The position numbers were made by a program, and so were the translations under genes. Shown piece by piece: positions 1-8,968 of a stretch of DNA of 64,000 nucleotides. The notes under the pieces were generated by a model. The model ran no database searches, was not told the origin of the DNA, and was given only the letters and a program-made list of their open reading frames with translations. How positions within the stretch are numbered: position 1 is the first letter of the stretch; each line of letters starts with the position of its first letter. The stretch is taken from assembly GCA_964507045.1 (NCBI GenBank), contig CAZDOO010000001.1, positions 1-64,000 of the forward strand, written 5' to 3'. The DNA is from UBA8199 sp964507045 (lineage in GTDB: Bacteria; Verrucomicrobiota; Verrucomicrobiia; Limisphaerales; UBA8199).

Positions 1-117
1 TTTGCATGCGCTCAGCTTACCTCGCCCACCCCCTGCACGAAAGTGAGATGCCCCCCCGACCTCGCCGTCAGCACCTTGAACTTGTCGCCGAGTGCCTTTC
101 TGTTAGGCTTCAAAGAG

Positions 118-1170
118 ATGCGAAAAGTTTTCCAATGGGCGCTGGCGTTGCTGGCCCTGCCGGTGGCGGCGGCGGAGCACAAGTTTGACTTCAGCGGAGT
201 GGGGGAGGGCCAGGTTCCTCCCGGGTTCCGCAGCACCGTGACCGGGTACGGCAAGCCGGGGAATTGGCAGGTGGTCATGGACGAGGTGCCGCCCCTGCTG
301 CCGACGCTTACACCCGGGGCGCGGACGGTTGCCAAGAAACCGGTGCTGGCCCAACTGGCTCAGGATCCGACGGACGAGCACTTCCCGCTGCTGATCTATG
401 AGGGGGACACGGTTGCGGATTTCAAGCTGACCACGCGGTTCAAGACGGTCCAAGGCAAGGTGGAGCAGATGGCGGGGATCGCCTTTCGCATTCAGAACGA
501 GACAAACTACTACGTCGTGCGCGCCAGTTCGCTGGGCAACAACCTCCGCTTCTACAAGGTCACCCAGGGATTGCGCGGGCAATTGGTCGGACCGGAGGTG
601 CCGGTGCCCAGCGGGGTCTGGCAGGAATTGACGGTGGAGTGCCTGGGCAACTCCATCCGCTGCCTGCTTAACGGCAAGGAGCTGATTAACGTGACGGATA
701 AGGTGAACCCGTTCACCAGCGGGAAGATTGGGTTTTGGACGAAATCCGACGCGGTGAGCTACTTTGCCGACACGCGGCTGGTGTACACGCCGCACGAACC
801 GCCGGCGCAGGCGCTGGTGCAAGCGACTTTGAAGAAGTATCCGCGGCTGCTCGGGCTGCAAGTTTACGTGCTGGGCAGTGAGCCGAAAACCACGCGCCTG
901 CTGGCCAGCAAGCACGCGGCGGAGGTGGGCCGGGCCGGCGGGAGAGTCGAACTGGATGTCATTGGCCAGGGCACGCCCTATTATGGGCGGGACAGGGAGT
1001 CGGTTAATGTGGTTCTGCCGTTGCGGGACCGAAACGGAGAACCGATCGCCGCCGTGCGGGTGATCATGAAGCCGTCCAATGGCGAAACCGAGCAGCATGC
1101 CTTTGCCCGGGCACTGCCAGTCGTCCGGGAGATGCAGAACCGGGTTGCCTCCCTCCAGGACTTGCAGTGA
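118..1170 (+). CDS. secreted protein with concanavalin-like domain
   Basis: Predicted exported protein of 350 residues. The start at 118 gives a clean signal peptide (MRKVFQWALALLALPVAAAE) and is preferred over an upstream ATG at 43, which would put charged and polar sequence in front of it. The first two thirds are beta-rich and resemble the laminin-G/DUF1080-like fold found in many verrucomicrobial secreted proteins. The last ~100 residues (from YPRLLGLQVYVLG onward) resemble an extracellular Cache-like sensor domain. No catalytic motif was recognised. The neighbour downstream on the same strand starts 184 bp later. Function unknown; surface ligand or carbohydrate binding is only an inference. 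Confidence 0.7.
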   Translation: MRKVFQWALALLALPVAAAEHKFDFSGVGEGQVPPGFRSTVTGYGKPGNWQVVMDEVPPLLPTLTPGARTVAKKPVLAQLAQDPTDEHFPLLIYEGDTVADFKLTTRFKTVQGKVEQMAGIAFRIQNETNYYVVRASSLGNNLRFYKVTQGLRGQLVGPEVPVPSGVWQELTVECLGNSIRCLLNGKELINVTDKVNPFTSGKIGFWTKSDAVSYFADTRLVYTPHEPPAQALVQATLKKYPRLLGLQVYVLGSEPKTTRLLASKHAAEVGRAGGRVELDVIGQGTPYYGRDRESVNVVLPLRDRNGEPIAAVRVIMKPSNGETEQHAFARALPVVREMQNRVASLQDLQ

Positions 1171-1353
1171 GCACGCCGGCAGTGGCGCAAGCCGGGCCTT
1201 CGGCTCCTCCGGGGGTGCGCCGGTGCCAGCCGGGTGCTGGTGGCCATCCTCAATCGTGAGACCCTGGAGGTCGGATTTACCAGCTTTTCCAAAGAATTCC
1301 GTCAGTTTCCGGGTCGAGCGCAAAGTCGGCGAGCTTTATGCTGTCGCAGAAGC

Positions 1354-1899
1354 ATGAAGCAGGGCGTGTTTATTGAACGGGATGGGGTATTGAACCGGGT
1401 GCGAGTCGAACGGCGGCACCAGGTCAGCCCGCTGACGCTGGAAGAGTTCGCCGTGAACGCGGCGGCGGCCCCCTGGCTCGGCAAGCTCAAAGCCGCCGGG
1501 TTGCTGCTCATCGCCACCACGAACCAACCCGGCCTGTCGCGCGGATACCAATCCCGGCGCGAGCTGGACCGGATGCACGACTTGCTGCGCGGTTCGCTGC
1601 CGCTGGATGATATCCTGATATGTCCGCACGACGAAACGGACCATTGTCCGTGCCGCAAACCCAAGCCCGGCCTGATACTGGAGGCGGGTTTCAAGTGGCA
1701 CCTGGACTTGGACCGGTCATTTGTCATCAGCGACAAATGGCAGGACGCCGAGGCAGCTCGGGCGGCGGGTTGCACCTCGCTGCTGCTGGAATCGCCCTGG
1801 GTGGGGGAAGGGCACCATGATTTTGTGCTGCCCAGCCTGGAAGCAATCGTGGACAAGGTGCTCGGCCTGCGGACGTTGCGCCGGGTGCTGACAGCCTAG
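1354..1899 (+). CDS. HAD-IIIA (GmhB-like) phosphatase, nucleophile altered
   Basis: 181-residue protein of the HAD subfamily IIIA, closest in layout to D-glycero-D-manno-heptose-1,7-bisphosphate 7-phosphatase. The C-terminal half keeps the GmhB zinc loop (CPHDETDHCPCRKPKPG) and the later motif SDKWQDAEAARAAG. The N-terminal motif reads FIERDGVLNR, so the first Asp of DxD, the phosphoryl-accepting nucleophile in this superfamily, is Glu. The threonine-motif region reads ATTNQPGLSRG. The start is set at 1354 because the frame upstream has no HAD similarity. A heptosyltransferase-like GT9 lies nearby on the other strand, which fits an LPS-sugar context. Catalytic activity is uncertain because of the D-to-E change. 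Confidence 0.8.
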   Translation: MKQGVFIERDGVLNRVRVERRHQVSPLTLEEFAVNAAAAPWLGKLKAAGLLLIATTNQPGLSRGYQSRRELDRMHDLLRGSLPLDDILICPHDETDHCPCRKPKPGLILEAGFKWHLDLDRSFVISDKWQDAEAARAAGCTSLLLESPWVGEGHHDFVLPSLEAIVDKVLGLRTLRRVLTA

Positions 1900-1965
1900 C
1901 CGGGCATCTGGCCCGCAAGAATCTGTGCCGGCAATGCCGACGAATTCGGGTGCCCACCCTACCTG

Positions 1966-2874
1966 TCAGGGGTCGGGCAGCATCATTTCTCCCGGCGCGC
2001 GGACCGGTTTGGGCGTGTCTTTCACCGGAACCGCCGGTTGGGACGGGGGCACATCGGTGGGGCTGGGGCGGCGAACTCCGCCTGAGACCAGGATCTTTCC
2101 GTCCATATCCGGCTGGAGCCGTGGCCGCTTGTCCACGTAGTCGTAGGTGCGGCGTGCGATCACCTCGCCCTGCGGGCTCACGACGAGGTAATCGAATGAG
2201 TGTGCCCCGTCCTGATGGAGGAGGTGGAGATTGCTGAACTTGTCCACCTGCGGGTCCGGCCGGCCGAAGGAAACCGTCGGGCCGACGGGAATGACGCGAA
2301 AAGTCTGCATCCCGGCGGAATCGGTCAGGCGCACGTAAAGTCGGAGCTGCTTGCTGAGGTAGTTTGCCTGCTGCAGGATAAATTTGCGGACTTCCGGCAT
2401 GGCGTTGGTGGCGCCTTCGGCATTAGGGACGCCGATTTCCTGCTCCCACAATTTGGCGCCATCAATGATGTTAAACTCTTTGGGCGGGCTGGTAATCTCG
2501 CGGTTCCACTCTTTAATTCGCACGGTGGCGCTGATGGCGTAGCGGCCCGAACGGCCAATGGAGAAGTAAGGCGCCAAGTCCACATGCTTCGTGGCCACTT
2601 TGGAGGACTCCAGGGTAAACGCGCCGACGACCGGCACTTCACCGGTCTTGGGCACCACATCCATACCGCGCCCCTGGACCGAGAACACCAGCCAATCGTT
2701 ATCCTCACCCAAGCGCAGGCTCTGGCCGGAGCGATTGGTGATGCGCACCGCCGTGGTCAGCGCCTCGCCCGGCAGAAATTGGTCCTGGTCTTGCGTAACC
2801 TCCACCGTGACCTGTGCTGATGCCGGCGCCAAGCCGACGGCCAGCAGAATCAGCGATAAGCCCAATGCTTTCAT
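1966..2874 (-). CDS. secreted protein of unknown function, Ig-like N-terminal domain
   Basis: 302 residues with a clear signal peptide (MKALGLSLILLAVGLAPASA). Residues 22 to about 130 look like a beta-sandwich similar to BsuPI/Ig-like domains (TVEVTQDQDQFLPGEALTTA). The rest has no recognisable motif and ends in a proline-rich tail (VPPSQPAVPVKDTPKPVRAP). It converges with the HAD gene and lies 83 bp upstream, on the same strand, of a GT9 gene's stop. Substrate and role are unknown. Confidence 0.65.
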   Translation of the reverse strand: MKALGLSLILLAVGLAPASAQVTVEVTQDQDQFLPGEALTTAVRITNRSGQSLRLGEDNDWLVFSVQGRGMDVVPKTGEVPVVGAFTLESSKVATKHVDLAPYFSIGRSGRYAISATVRIKEWNREITSPPKEFNIIDGAKLWEQEIGVPNAEGATNAMPEVRKFILQQANYLSKQLRLYVRLTDSAGMQTFRVIPVGPTVSFGRPDPQVDKFSNLHLLHQDGAHSFDYLVVSPQGEVIARRTYDYVDKRPRLQPDMDGKILVSGGVRRPSPTDVPPSQPAVPVKDTPKPVRAPGEMMLPDP

Positions 2875-2957
2875 GAGGCTACTCTAAAGCGGGCTGACGG
2901 CGTGGCAAGCCGCAAAACGCGCACGTGAGAAATGCTACCCTCCAGCAGACCGTGCTT

Positions 2958-3977
2958 TTAGAGCCGTCCCAGGCGCGCCTGGACGGCGTTGAAGACGGCT
3001 GCCGGCGGGAGGGCGCGGAGACACGCCATCGGTTCTGCGTAAGCGCAGCGAGGCTTGAGGCAAGGGACACACGGCAGGTCCAGTTGCAGGACGTGATTAA
3101 GCTGGCGATAAGGCCCGGTGCGGCGCGGTTCGGTGGGGCCGAACAGCGCGACCACCGGCTTGCCCAGCGCGGCGGCGACGTGCATCGGGCCGGTATCATT
3201 GGTCACCATCAGCTCGCCGAGCCGGATCCATTCGACCATTTCCGGCAGCGCCAGCCGCCCGGTGAGATCAAGGCACCGCCCGCGATCCGCCTGGGCGATG
3301 GTGTTGCCCAAGGCGTGATCCTGCGCGCTGCCGAGAATGGCAAAGCGTAACTCGGGGTTTGCCGCTGCCAGCCGCCGGACCAACTCGGCGTAAGACTCGG
3401 CGGGCCAGAGCTTGGTCGCCCAGCGCGCGCCCGGTTGAATAACAATCCAGCGGGCTTGTGCCACTGGCCACTTTCGCCGCACGGATTCCGCCAGGCTGGG
3501 GCGCTCCGGAATCCATTGAAACGCCGCGTCCACCGGCACGCCCAGGGGCGGCAGCACGCCGAGGTACCAATCCACCGCATGCGTGAGGAAGGACGGCCGC
3601 CGCACAATCAGATCGTAGAAACCGCGCGCGCCCTCGCGGGGCTCATCCAGGCCAATGGTCAGCTTGCCGTTGGTGAGCCAGGCAAACACCCCGCTGCGCA
3701 GGAGGCACTGCAAATCAATCACCCAGTCAAAGGACTGCTCCCGCAGCCATCGCAGGCTGCGCCAGACCTCGAGCCAGCGCCAGGGCGCGGCCCAGCGCCG
3801 GCGCTCGAACAACACTACCCCGGCCAGGTCGGGATCGCCGTCCAGCAGCGGCGCGAGGGAGGAGTCAATCCACCAGTAGATGTCGCTGCCGGGCAGATGC
3901 CGCTTGATCAGGCGCAGCACCGGCAGCGCCTGCACCACGTCGCCGAGCGAACTTGGCTTGAGAATAAGAATCTTCAA
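2958..3977 (-). CDS. glycosyltransferase family 9 (heptosyltransferase-like)
   Basis: 339 residues, usual length for ADP-heptose:LPS heptosyltransferases (WaaC/WaaF/RfaF type). It starts MKILILKPSSLGDVVQALPV, the family N-terminal signature. It carries the C-terminal donor-binding motif VTNDTGPMHVAAALGKPVVA followed by LFGPTEPRRTGPY. Known family role: transfer of heptose to lipid A-core in the cytoplasm at the inner membrane. Together with the nearby GmhB-like protein it points to an LPS core, but the exact acceptor cannot be read from sequence. It is the third of a minus-strand set after acylphosphatase and the metallophosphoesterase, 114 bp downstream of the latter. Confidence 0.88.
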   Translation of the reverse strand: MKILILKPSSLGDVVQALPVLRLIKRHLPGSDIYWWIDSSLAPLLDGDPDLAGVVLFERRRWAAPWRWLEVWRSLRWLREQSFDWVIDLQCLLRSGVFAWLTNGKLTIGLDEPREGARGFYDLIVRRPSFLTHAVDWYLGVLPPLGVPVDAAFQWIPERPSLAESVRRKWPVAQARWIVIQPGARWATKLWPAESYAELVRRLAAANPELRFAILGSAQDHALGNTIAQADRGRCLDLTGRLALPEMVEWIRLGELMVTNDTGPMHVAAALGKPVVALFGPTEPRRTGPYRQLNHVLQLDLPCVPCLKPRCAYAEPMACLRALPPAAVFNAVQARLGRL

Positions 3978-4091
3978 CGGTTGTAATACCGGGGACGAGG
4001 CAAAGCCGCCATTACCAAAATATGACGGAGACGGTGATTGCCGGTGGCGGCCAGAGGAGTCTAGCCACGCAGGGGCAGCCGTTACGACGCG

Positions 4092-4814
4092 TCACCGGCC
4101 GAAGGCGAGGCGCTCGGCCAGGCGAGGCGGCAGGCCGGCGTCCAGGATCTTCTTCTGCGTGGCGGCAATGTCATACTCCAGCCGGCGCAGTTCGATGGTG
4201 CCCTCGTCCACGTCATAGACCACATAGCCGGCTTTGGGATTGTTGTCGCGCGGCTGGCCGATGGCGCTCACATTCACAAAGTACTTCTTGCCCGGCTCGA
4301 CTTTGAACTTGGAGTAGGTTCCGCCCCGCACCAGGTTATCGCGAATGAACGCCACCGGGACATGCGTGTGGCCGAAGAAGCAAACGGCGGTGTTCTGGTA
4401 AGTGAAACTGGCCGCCGCCGCGAGCTTGTCAAACACATATCCCCAGCGTTGCGGCCCGTCGAGGGTGGCGTGGACAATCGTGAAGTTGGTGACCATCCGC
4501 ACGTATTTCAAATCCCGCAGCCACTGCCGATCCTCCGCCGACAATTGCTTGCGCGTCCAGTTCACCGCCTCCGCGGCCGCGGGGTTGAACCCATCCAGCG
4601 GGCCGTCGGTGGAACAATACTCGTCGTGATTGCCCTTGACCACCGGCATGTTCATCCCGCGGATGATATCCAGACATTCCTTGGGGTTGGCATTATAGCC
4701 AACAACGTCGCCCAGGCAGGCGTAGTGGGTGCATTTCTGTTGCTTGATGTCCTCCAAAACAACCTGCAACGCCTCAAGATTGGCGTGTATGTCAGCTATT
4801 ATTGCGAACTTCAT
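4092..4814 (-). CDS. metallophosphoesterase (YfcE/MJ0936-like)
   Basis: 240 residues with all motifs of calcineurin-like phosphoesterases: DIHANLEAL at residues 8-16, GDVVGY, GNHDEY, and GHTHVP for the C-terminal histidines. These bind the dinuclear metal centre. The family includes phosphodiesterases and phosphatases of broad specificity, so the substrate cannot be assigned. The start ATG follows the stop of the acylphosphatase gene by only 7 bp, so the two are almost certainly co-transcribed. Confidence 0.88.
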   Translation of the reverse strand: MKFAIIADIHANLEALQVVLEDIKQQKCTHYACLGDVVGYNANPKECLDIIRGMNMPVVKGNHDEYCSTDGPLDGFNPAAAEAVNWTRKQLSAEDRQWLRDLKYVRMVTNFTIVHATLDGPQRWGYVFDKLAAAASFTYQNTAVCFFGHTHVPVAFIRDNLVRGGTYSKFKVEPGKKYFVNVSAIGQPRDNNPKAGYVVYDVDEGTIELRRLEYDIAATQKKILDAGLPPRLAERLAFGR

Positions 4815-4821
4815 TTAACTT

Positions 4822-5100
4822 CTACCTTACAATTTCGAACCCGCGATACTCACCGTTGGCTTCCTGCCAGGTGACCTCTTCCTGCCGAATAAAATGGTCC
4901 AAGCCCGACTCGCGTATCGCCTGCCGAAACGCTTCCAATTCGTCTTTGGCCCCTTCCACCACCAATTCCACTCCGCCGTCGGGCAGATTGCGCACCACCC
5001 CCGCCGCCTCGAAGCCTGCCGCCACCGATCTCACGGTGTAGCGGAACCCGACGCCCTGGACCTGGCCGGAGTAAAGCACGCGCATTCTCTTGCGATTCAT
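4822..5100 (-). CDS. acyP: acylphosphatase
   Basis: 92 residues, the standard length for acylphosphatase, which hydrolyses carboxyl-phosphate bonds in the cytosol. The signature YSGQVQGVGFRYTV contains the catalytic Arg, and VRNLPDGGVEL contains the catalytic Asn. The ATG at 5100 is chosen; a TTG 18 bp upstream would add six residues without family support. First gene of the acyP-metallophosphoesterase pair, starting 226 bp after the tRNA-Pro on the same strand. Confidence 0.92.
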   Translation of the reverse strand: MNRKRMRVLYSGQVQGVGFRYTVRSVAAGFEAAGVVRNLPDGGVELVVEGAKDELEAFRQAIRESGLDHFIRQEEVTWQEANGEYRGFEIVR

Positions 5101-5326
5101 ACGGTTCACCCGTGCCAACGTGTCGCAACCGGTCTGCCTCCGGGAGCAAAATCACCTCGCTGCCGGTGCTGACAACCAGAATGAAGCCACAGTACCTGCC
5201 CCGAAAGCAATCCTTTTATTGCCCCCTGCCGACGCCCGGCACCCCCGCCGCCGTAACTGAACCTGTGGCAAGACTCGGGCAGGGACAGCAACCTTGTTCC
5301 GGGCGGTGCTCTGTCTGGGCAGAGAT

Positions 5327-5403
5327 TGGTCGGAGCGACAGGATTTGAACCTGCGACGTCTTGGTCCCAAACCAAGTGCTCTACCAGGCTGAGCTACGCT
5401 CCG
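5327..5403 (-). tRNA. tRNA-Pro(UGG)
   Basis: Read on the minus strand it folds as a cloverleaf. The acceptor stem CGGAGCG pairs with CGCTCCG, the D-arm is GCTCAGCCTGGTAGAGC, and the anticodon stem CTTGG/CCAAG holds loop TTTGGGA with anticodon TGG. The T-arm is GCAGG TTCAAAT CCTGT, and the 3' CCA is encoded. 77 nt including CCA. Confidence 0.97.
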
Positions 5404-5584
5404 GCAACCACCGGCCCAGTATCCCACATCCGCTCAGCGCCGCAATCACAAAACGGACTCCAGCCGATTGTCGGCCGCATGTCACCTTCCGGCAATAAAC
5501 CGGGATGCGCCCGTTGTGCCCGGCGCAACCCGACGCCCCCCCGGCTCAGCCGGGACCTGAACCCACCCCCGCACCAGCCCCCCT

Positions 5585-5656
5585 CCGTCACCCCTCCCTA
5601 GCACCTCTCATAATCTATGAGAGGTGCTAGGGAGGGGTGACGGTGAGGTGACGGTG
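5585..5656. repeat. 11-bp-period palindromic array (copy A)
   Basis: A perfect 28-bp inverted repeat (5585-5612 with 5616-5643) closed by a 3-nt loop ATC. The right arm and its continuation read as successive 11-mers GAGGTGCTAGG, GAGGGGTGACG, GTGAGGTGACG, then GTGAAG. It shares architecture with the palindromes at 25.4, 32.7, 42.6 and 49.3 kb. It has no T-run and lies well upstream of the neighbouring start, so it is not a simple terminator. Confidence 0.9.
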
Positions 5657-5820
5657 AAGTAGGCCAGGGGGGAGCGGCATTTGACCCGGATCGGGGGGGT
5701 ACCGGCCTTTGGGGCCAGCCGGACCGGGAGCCGACTCCGGCCCGCAAGGGGTGCGGCGCGCAGGTCGGCCTGTAACAAGTGCCTACAATCCGGTCGGCCG
5801 GGCCAGGAGTTGACCCGGGG

Positions 5821-5838
5821 GCCGACAAGAATGTCGGC
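5821..5838. repeat. short REP-like hairpin
   Basis: GCCGACAAGAATGTCGGC: 7-bp stem with AGAA loop, 75 bp downstream of the stop of the DegT-type gene. Could be a REP-like element or a weak terminator for that gene; no T-run. Confidence 0.4.
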
Positions 5839-5912
5839 GCCCCGCCGCTTGCAGGAGAGTGAGATGCGCGCCCGATTGCTGGTGCGGCGTCTTTCTGGAA
5901 CCGCCGGTCCGA

Positions 5913-7268
5913 CTACGCCTTGTTCAGCTCCGCGCTGTGCGCCTGCACTTTGCGGATCGCTTCCAGGATGTCGTCCATGGCGCTGCGGTTCGCCAGGAGC
6001 ATGTTCTGGGTGAAGGAAACGGTTGTTTCGCAAACCTGCTTGTTGCCTTTCAACTCCTGGAAGCTGTCGCGGTAGGCCTTGAGCCGCTGGGCGCCCCACA
6101 GCCGCTTAAAGCCGCGCGAGGCGATCGCCTCGTCCAGCAGGCCGTCGTAATACTGCTCCCGATACACGCCTCCGCACGGCACCCCTTCGGCTGCCATCGC
6201 CTTGGCGAATTTCTCCCGCGACAGGCCGTTGAACCGCGCCGCGTCGTAGCGGAAGGAGTAGAGGTGCCACACCGGCCGGCTGTTTTCCGGCAGCCGCACG
6301 GGCGTGATGCCGGGGATTTCCCCGAGGTGGGCGCTCAAGTAGTCGGCGTTTGCCCGCCGGATTTCCGTCTCGCGCACCAGCTTGTCGAGCTGCTGCAAGA
6401 GCACGACCGATTGTGCCTGCGTCATCCGGTAATTATTGCCGCGGGTGAAGCTACCGGTTCCCTTATTCGTTCCGACCGCGCGGCCGCAATTGTGATACGA
6501 GTCGCACTTGTCTATGAGTTCCTCGCTCAGGCTCGTGATCGCCCCGCCTTCGCCGGCGGAAAGATGCTTGGATTCCTGGAAGCTGAAGCACCCCAGGTCC
6601 CCCAGTGTGCCGCACTTGCGGCCCTTGTATTCGGCGAGCCACGCCTGGCAGGCGTCCTCGACCACCGCCAGCTTGTGTTTGCGGGCAATGGCGTTGATCA
6701 GGTCCATCTCGCACGGCATGCCGAAGATGTGCACCGGCATGATGGCGCGCGTCCGCTCCGTGATGCGGCTCTCGATCGAAGCCGGGTCCACGGTCAGCGT
6801 GGCCGGGTCCGTGTCCGCGAACACGGGCAGAGCCATCTGCGTAAGAATGGCGTTGTAACTGGCGATGAAAGTGTAGGGCGAGACGATCACCTCGTCGCCG
6901 GCGTCCACGTCCATGACATGGAGGCTGACGATCAGCGCCGTGGTGCCGCTGGTGGTGGCCAGGCAGCGTTTGGCGTCCAGCAGCCTGGCGTAAGCCTGCT
7001 CGAACTCCGCCACGTGTTCCGCCGTGCCCCGGAACCAATGGCAGCTCCGCCAGACCTTGAGCAGCTCCGGCTCCCACTCTGCGCGCCATTGCGGCCAGGA
7101 CGTCCACCCGCCCTTGTGGACGGGGGTGCCGCCCAGCAAGGCCGGCTTGGCCGCCTCGCCGGCAAATACCCGGGGCGCTTGGCCCGCGCCGAGCCAGGTT
7201 AAGGCCATGGAGCCCGCCGCCGTGGTGCGAATAAAACTGCGTCGTGTTAGTGTGGGATTATTCTTCAT
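5913..7268 (-). CDS. Tat-exported DegT/DnrJ/EryC1/StrS-family PLP enzyme
   Basis: 451 residues. It begins with a twin-arginine signal (RRSFIRTTAAGS then a hydrophobic stretch ending near VFAGEA), so export of the folded enzyme is predicted. The rest is a full fold-type I aminotransferase of the DegT/DnrJ/EryC1/StrS family. It has SGTTALIVSLH for PLP phosphate binding, VVEDACQAW with the pyridine-binding Asp, and the Schiff-base Lys at about residue 234 (QESKHLSAGEGG). Family members usually aminate nucleotide-keto-sugars in the cytoplasm, so a periplasmic location is odd. The substrate is unknown; no sugar-nucleotide pathway gene is adjacent. Confidence 0.85.
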   Translation of the reverse strand: MKNNPTLTRRSFIRTTAAGSMALTWLGAGQAPRVFAGEAAKPALLGGTPVHKGGWTSWPQWRAEWEPELLKVWRSCHWFRGTAEHVAEFEQAYARLLDAKRCLATTSGTTALIVSLHVMDVDAGDEVIVSPYTFIASYNAILTQMALPVFADTDPATLTVDPASIESRITERTRAIMPVHIFGMPCEMDLINAIARKHKLAVVEDACQAWLAEYKGRKCGTLGDLGCFSFQESKHLSAGEGGAITSLSEELIDKCDSYHNCGRAVGTNKGTGSFTRGNNYRMTQAQSVVLLQQLDKLVRETEIRRANADYLSAHLGEIPGITPVRLPENSRPVWHLYSFRYDAARFNGLSREKFAKAMAAEGVPCGGVYREQYYDGLLDEAIASRGFKRLWGAQRLKAYRDSFQELKGNKQVCETTVSFTQNMLLANRSAMDDILEAIRKVQAHSAELNKA

Positions 7269-7561
7269 TGCTTTGCTTCCTGGTCGAGGTTTGTCTGGTT
7301 GTCCAGCATTGCTGCCTGTAATTGTCTCGGCGGTCTTACCGCGCCGCCAATTTGGCCCCGCTCCCGCATCGCGGCAATCCCAAACTGCGCCTCAATCATG
7401 GGGCAGGGAACACAGCGGCGTTGTCGGGTCACGGAGCGATGCCCAAATGCCTGCGCGACCGCAATCCCGCGATCCCTTTGCTGCATTACTGCTCGCCCGG
7501 TTCCCTCCCTTCCCGGCTTTCCACTGGACGGCCTGCGGCCCCGTGTTAGAGTGGCTCAAGC

Positions 7562-8785
7562 ATGGCAACCGAAGCGTCCCCCGCGCCGAATAAGATCAAC
7601 CTTCGCCGCCCCGACATCATGGCGGCGGTGCAGGCGCAGGTCTTGTCGCATTACCGCAGCGACCTGGTCGAGCGCATTCGCAACACCGGGCATCTGCTCT
7701 CGGCGGGCGACCTTACCATCAAGCTGGCCAAGGAATTTGGCTTCTGCTACGGCGTCGAGCGGGCGATTGACCTGGCTTACGCCGCGCGCAAAGTCTTCCC
7801 CGACCAGCCGATCTATATCCTGGGGGAGATCATCCATAACCCCGAGGTCAACGATCAAATCCGGGCCATGGGCATCAAGTTCCTCTCCGGCAAGGAAAAG
7901 GACGCGGACATTGGGGACCTGAAGAAGGATGACATCGTCCTCATTCCCGCCTTTGGCACCGAAGTCTCGATGCGCCAGCAGCTCGAAGCCAAAGGCTGCC
8001 GCTTCGTGGACACGACCTGCGGCGACGTGATGAGCGTCTGGAAACGCGTGCGGCAGTACTCCAAGGACAAAGTCACGAGCATCATTCACGGCAAGGCCTG
8101 GCACGAGGAAACCAAGGCCACCAGCTCGCAGGCGATGGCCAACGGCGGCGGCCACTACCTAGTCGTCTTCACCCTGGCCGAGACCGACTATGTCTGCAAC
8201 TACATCCTGAACGGCGGTGACAAAGCCGCCTTTTTGGAGAAGTTCAAGGGCGCGTATTCCGAAGGCTTCGATCCGGACGTCCACCTTCAGGCCATCGGGG
8301 TTGCCAACCAGACGACCATGCTCCGCGGTGAGACCGAGGAAGTGCAGCGGCGCCTCCGCCGCGCCATGGTGCAGAAATACGGCGAGGCCGGAATTGACCG
8401 GCACTTCCGCTTCTTTGACACCATCTGCGGCGCGACCCAGGACCGGCAGGATGCGCTGGAAAAGCTCTTGCAGGACCCCCTCGACCTGCTGCTGGTTATC
8501 GGCGGCTACAATTCCTCCAATACGTCACACCTTGCCGAAATGGGCGAGGCTAAGCTGCCTACCTACTTCATCAAGAACGCTGCGAAGATGAAATCGGACA
8601 AGCTGATTTTCCATTACAACCAGCATGAGCATCAGGAGGTCGAGACCCGGAACTGGCTGCCGCCGGGCCGGATTACGGTCGGCATCACCGCCGGTGCCTC
8701 CTGCCCGAACAACCTCATCGAGGACGCCATCCGGCGACTATTCGAGCTGCGGGGAATCTCGGTCCAGCAAGTCCTGGGCGCCTGA
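7562..8785 (+). CDS. ispH: 4-hydroxy-3-methylbut-2-enyl diphosphate reductase (long form)
   Basis: 407 residues, matching the long cyanobacterial/plastid-type IspH rather than the ~315-residue E. coli type. It catalyses the last step of the MEP isoprenoid pathway, reducing HMBPP to IPP and DMAPP. The three [4Fe-4S] ligands are visible as C62 (FCYGVERA), C153 (VDTTCGDV) and C289 (FDTICGAT). The C-terminal NCBI-type signature GASCPNNLIEDAI is present. Single gene on the plus strand, divergent from the DegT-type gene with a 293-bp gap in which no other gene is seen. Confidence 0.96.
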   Translation: MATEASPAPNKINLRRPDIMAAVQAQVLSHYRSDLVERIRNTGHLLSAGDLTIKLAKEFGFCYGVERAIDLAYAARKVFPDQPIYILGEIIHNPEVNDQIRAMGIKFLSGKEKDADIGDLKKDDIVLIPAFGTEVSMRQQLEAKGCRFVDTTCGDVMSVWKRVRQYSKDKVTSIIHGKAWHEETKATSSQAMANGGGHYLVVFTLAETDYVCNYILNGGDKAAFLEKFKGAYSEGFDPDVHLQAIGVANQTTMLRGETEEVQRRLRRAMVQKYGEAGIDRHFRFFDTICGATQDRQDALEKLLQDPLDLLLVIGGYNSSNTSHLAEMGEAKLPTYFIKNAAKMKSDKLIFHYNQHEHQEVETRNWLPPGRITVGITAGASCPNNLIEDAIRRLFELRGISVQQVLGA

Positions 8786-8968
8786 GCGGGGGAGTCTGAA
8801 ATGCGAAGGCCGACAACCGGTTCACCGGGGTAGGGTGCGTATGGGTTGTGGCGGGGATAAAGGGCAGGTCTCGCCGCTTTTCTGGTCCTGGCGCCGCAAA
8901 ATGTCATCCGGGGATGAACGAATTCCCCGGGTGAGCCCAAGACCCAGGCCCCGAGAGCACGCAGGCAC

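Larger units (their letters stand above)
5404..5912. other. intergenic region with repeats, no gene
   Basis: About 510 bp between the tRNA-Pro and the DegT-type gene. No convincing coding sequence on either strand. It holds the 11-bp-period palindrome at 5585-5656 and a short hairpin at 5821-5838; the rest is GC-rich sequence without recognised function. Confidence 0.6.

Noticed and set aside
103..1323. 406-codon minus-strand frame opposite the first secreted protein
   Set aside because: Arg/His/Leu-rich translation with no motif; a shadow of GC-rich coding DNA. The plus strand has a signal peptide and domain-like sequence.
5585..5656. Palindrome as an ordinary terminator
   Set aside because: No T-run, internal 11-bp periodicity, and the same architecture at four other loci unrelated to gene ends.
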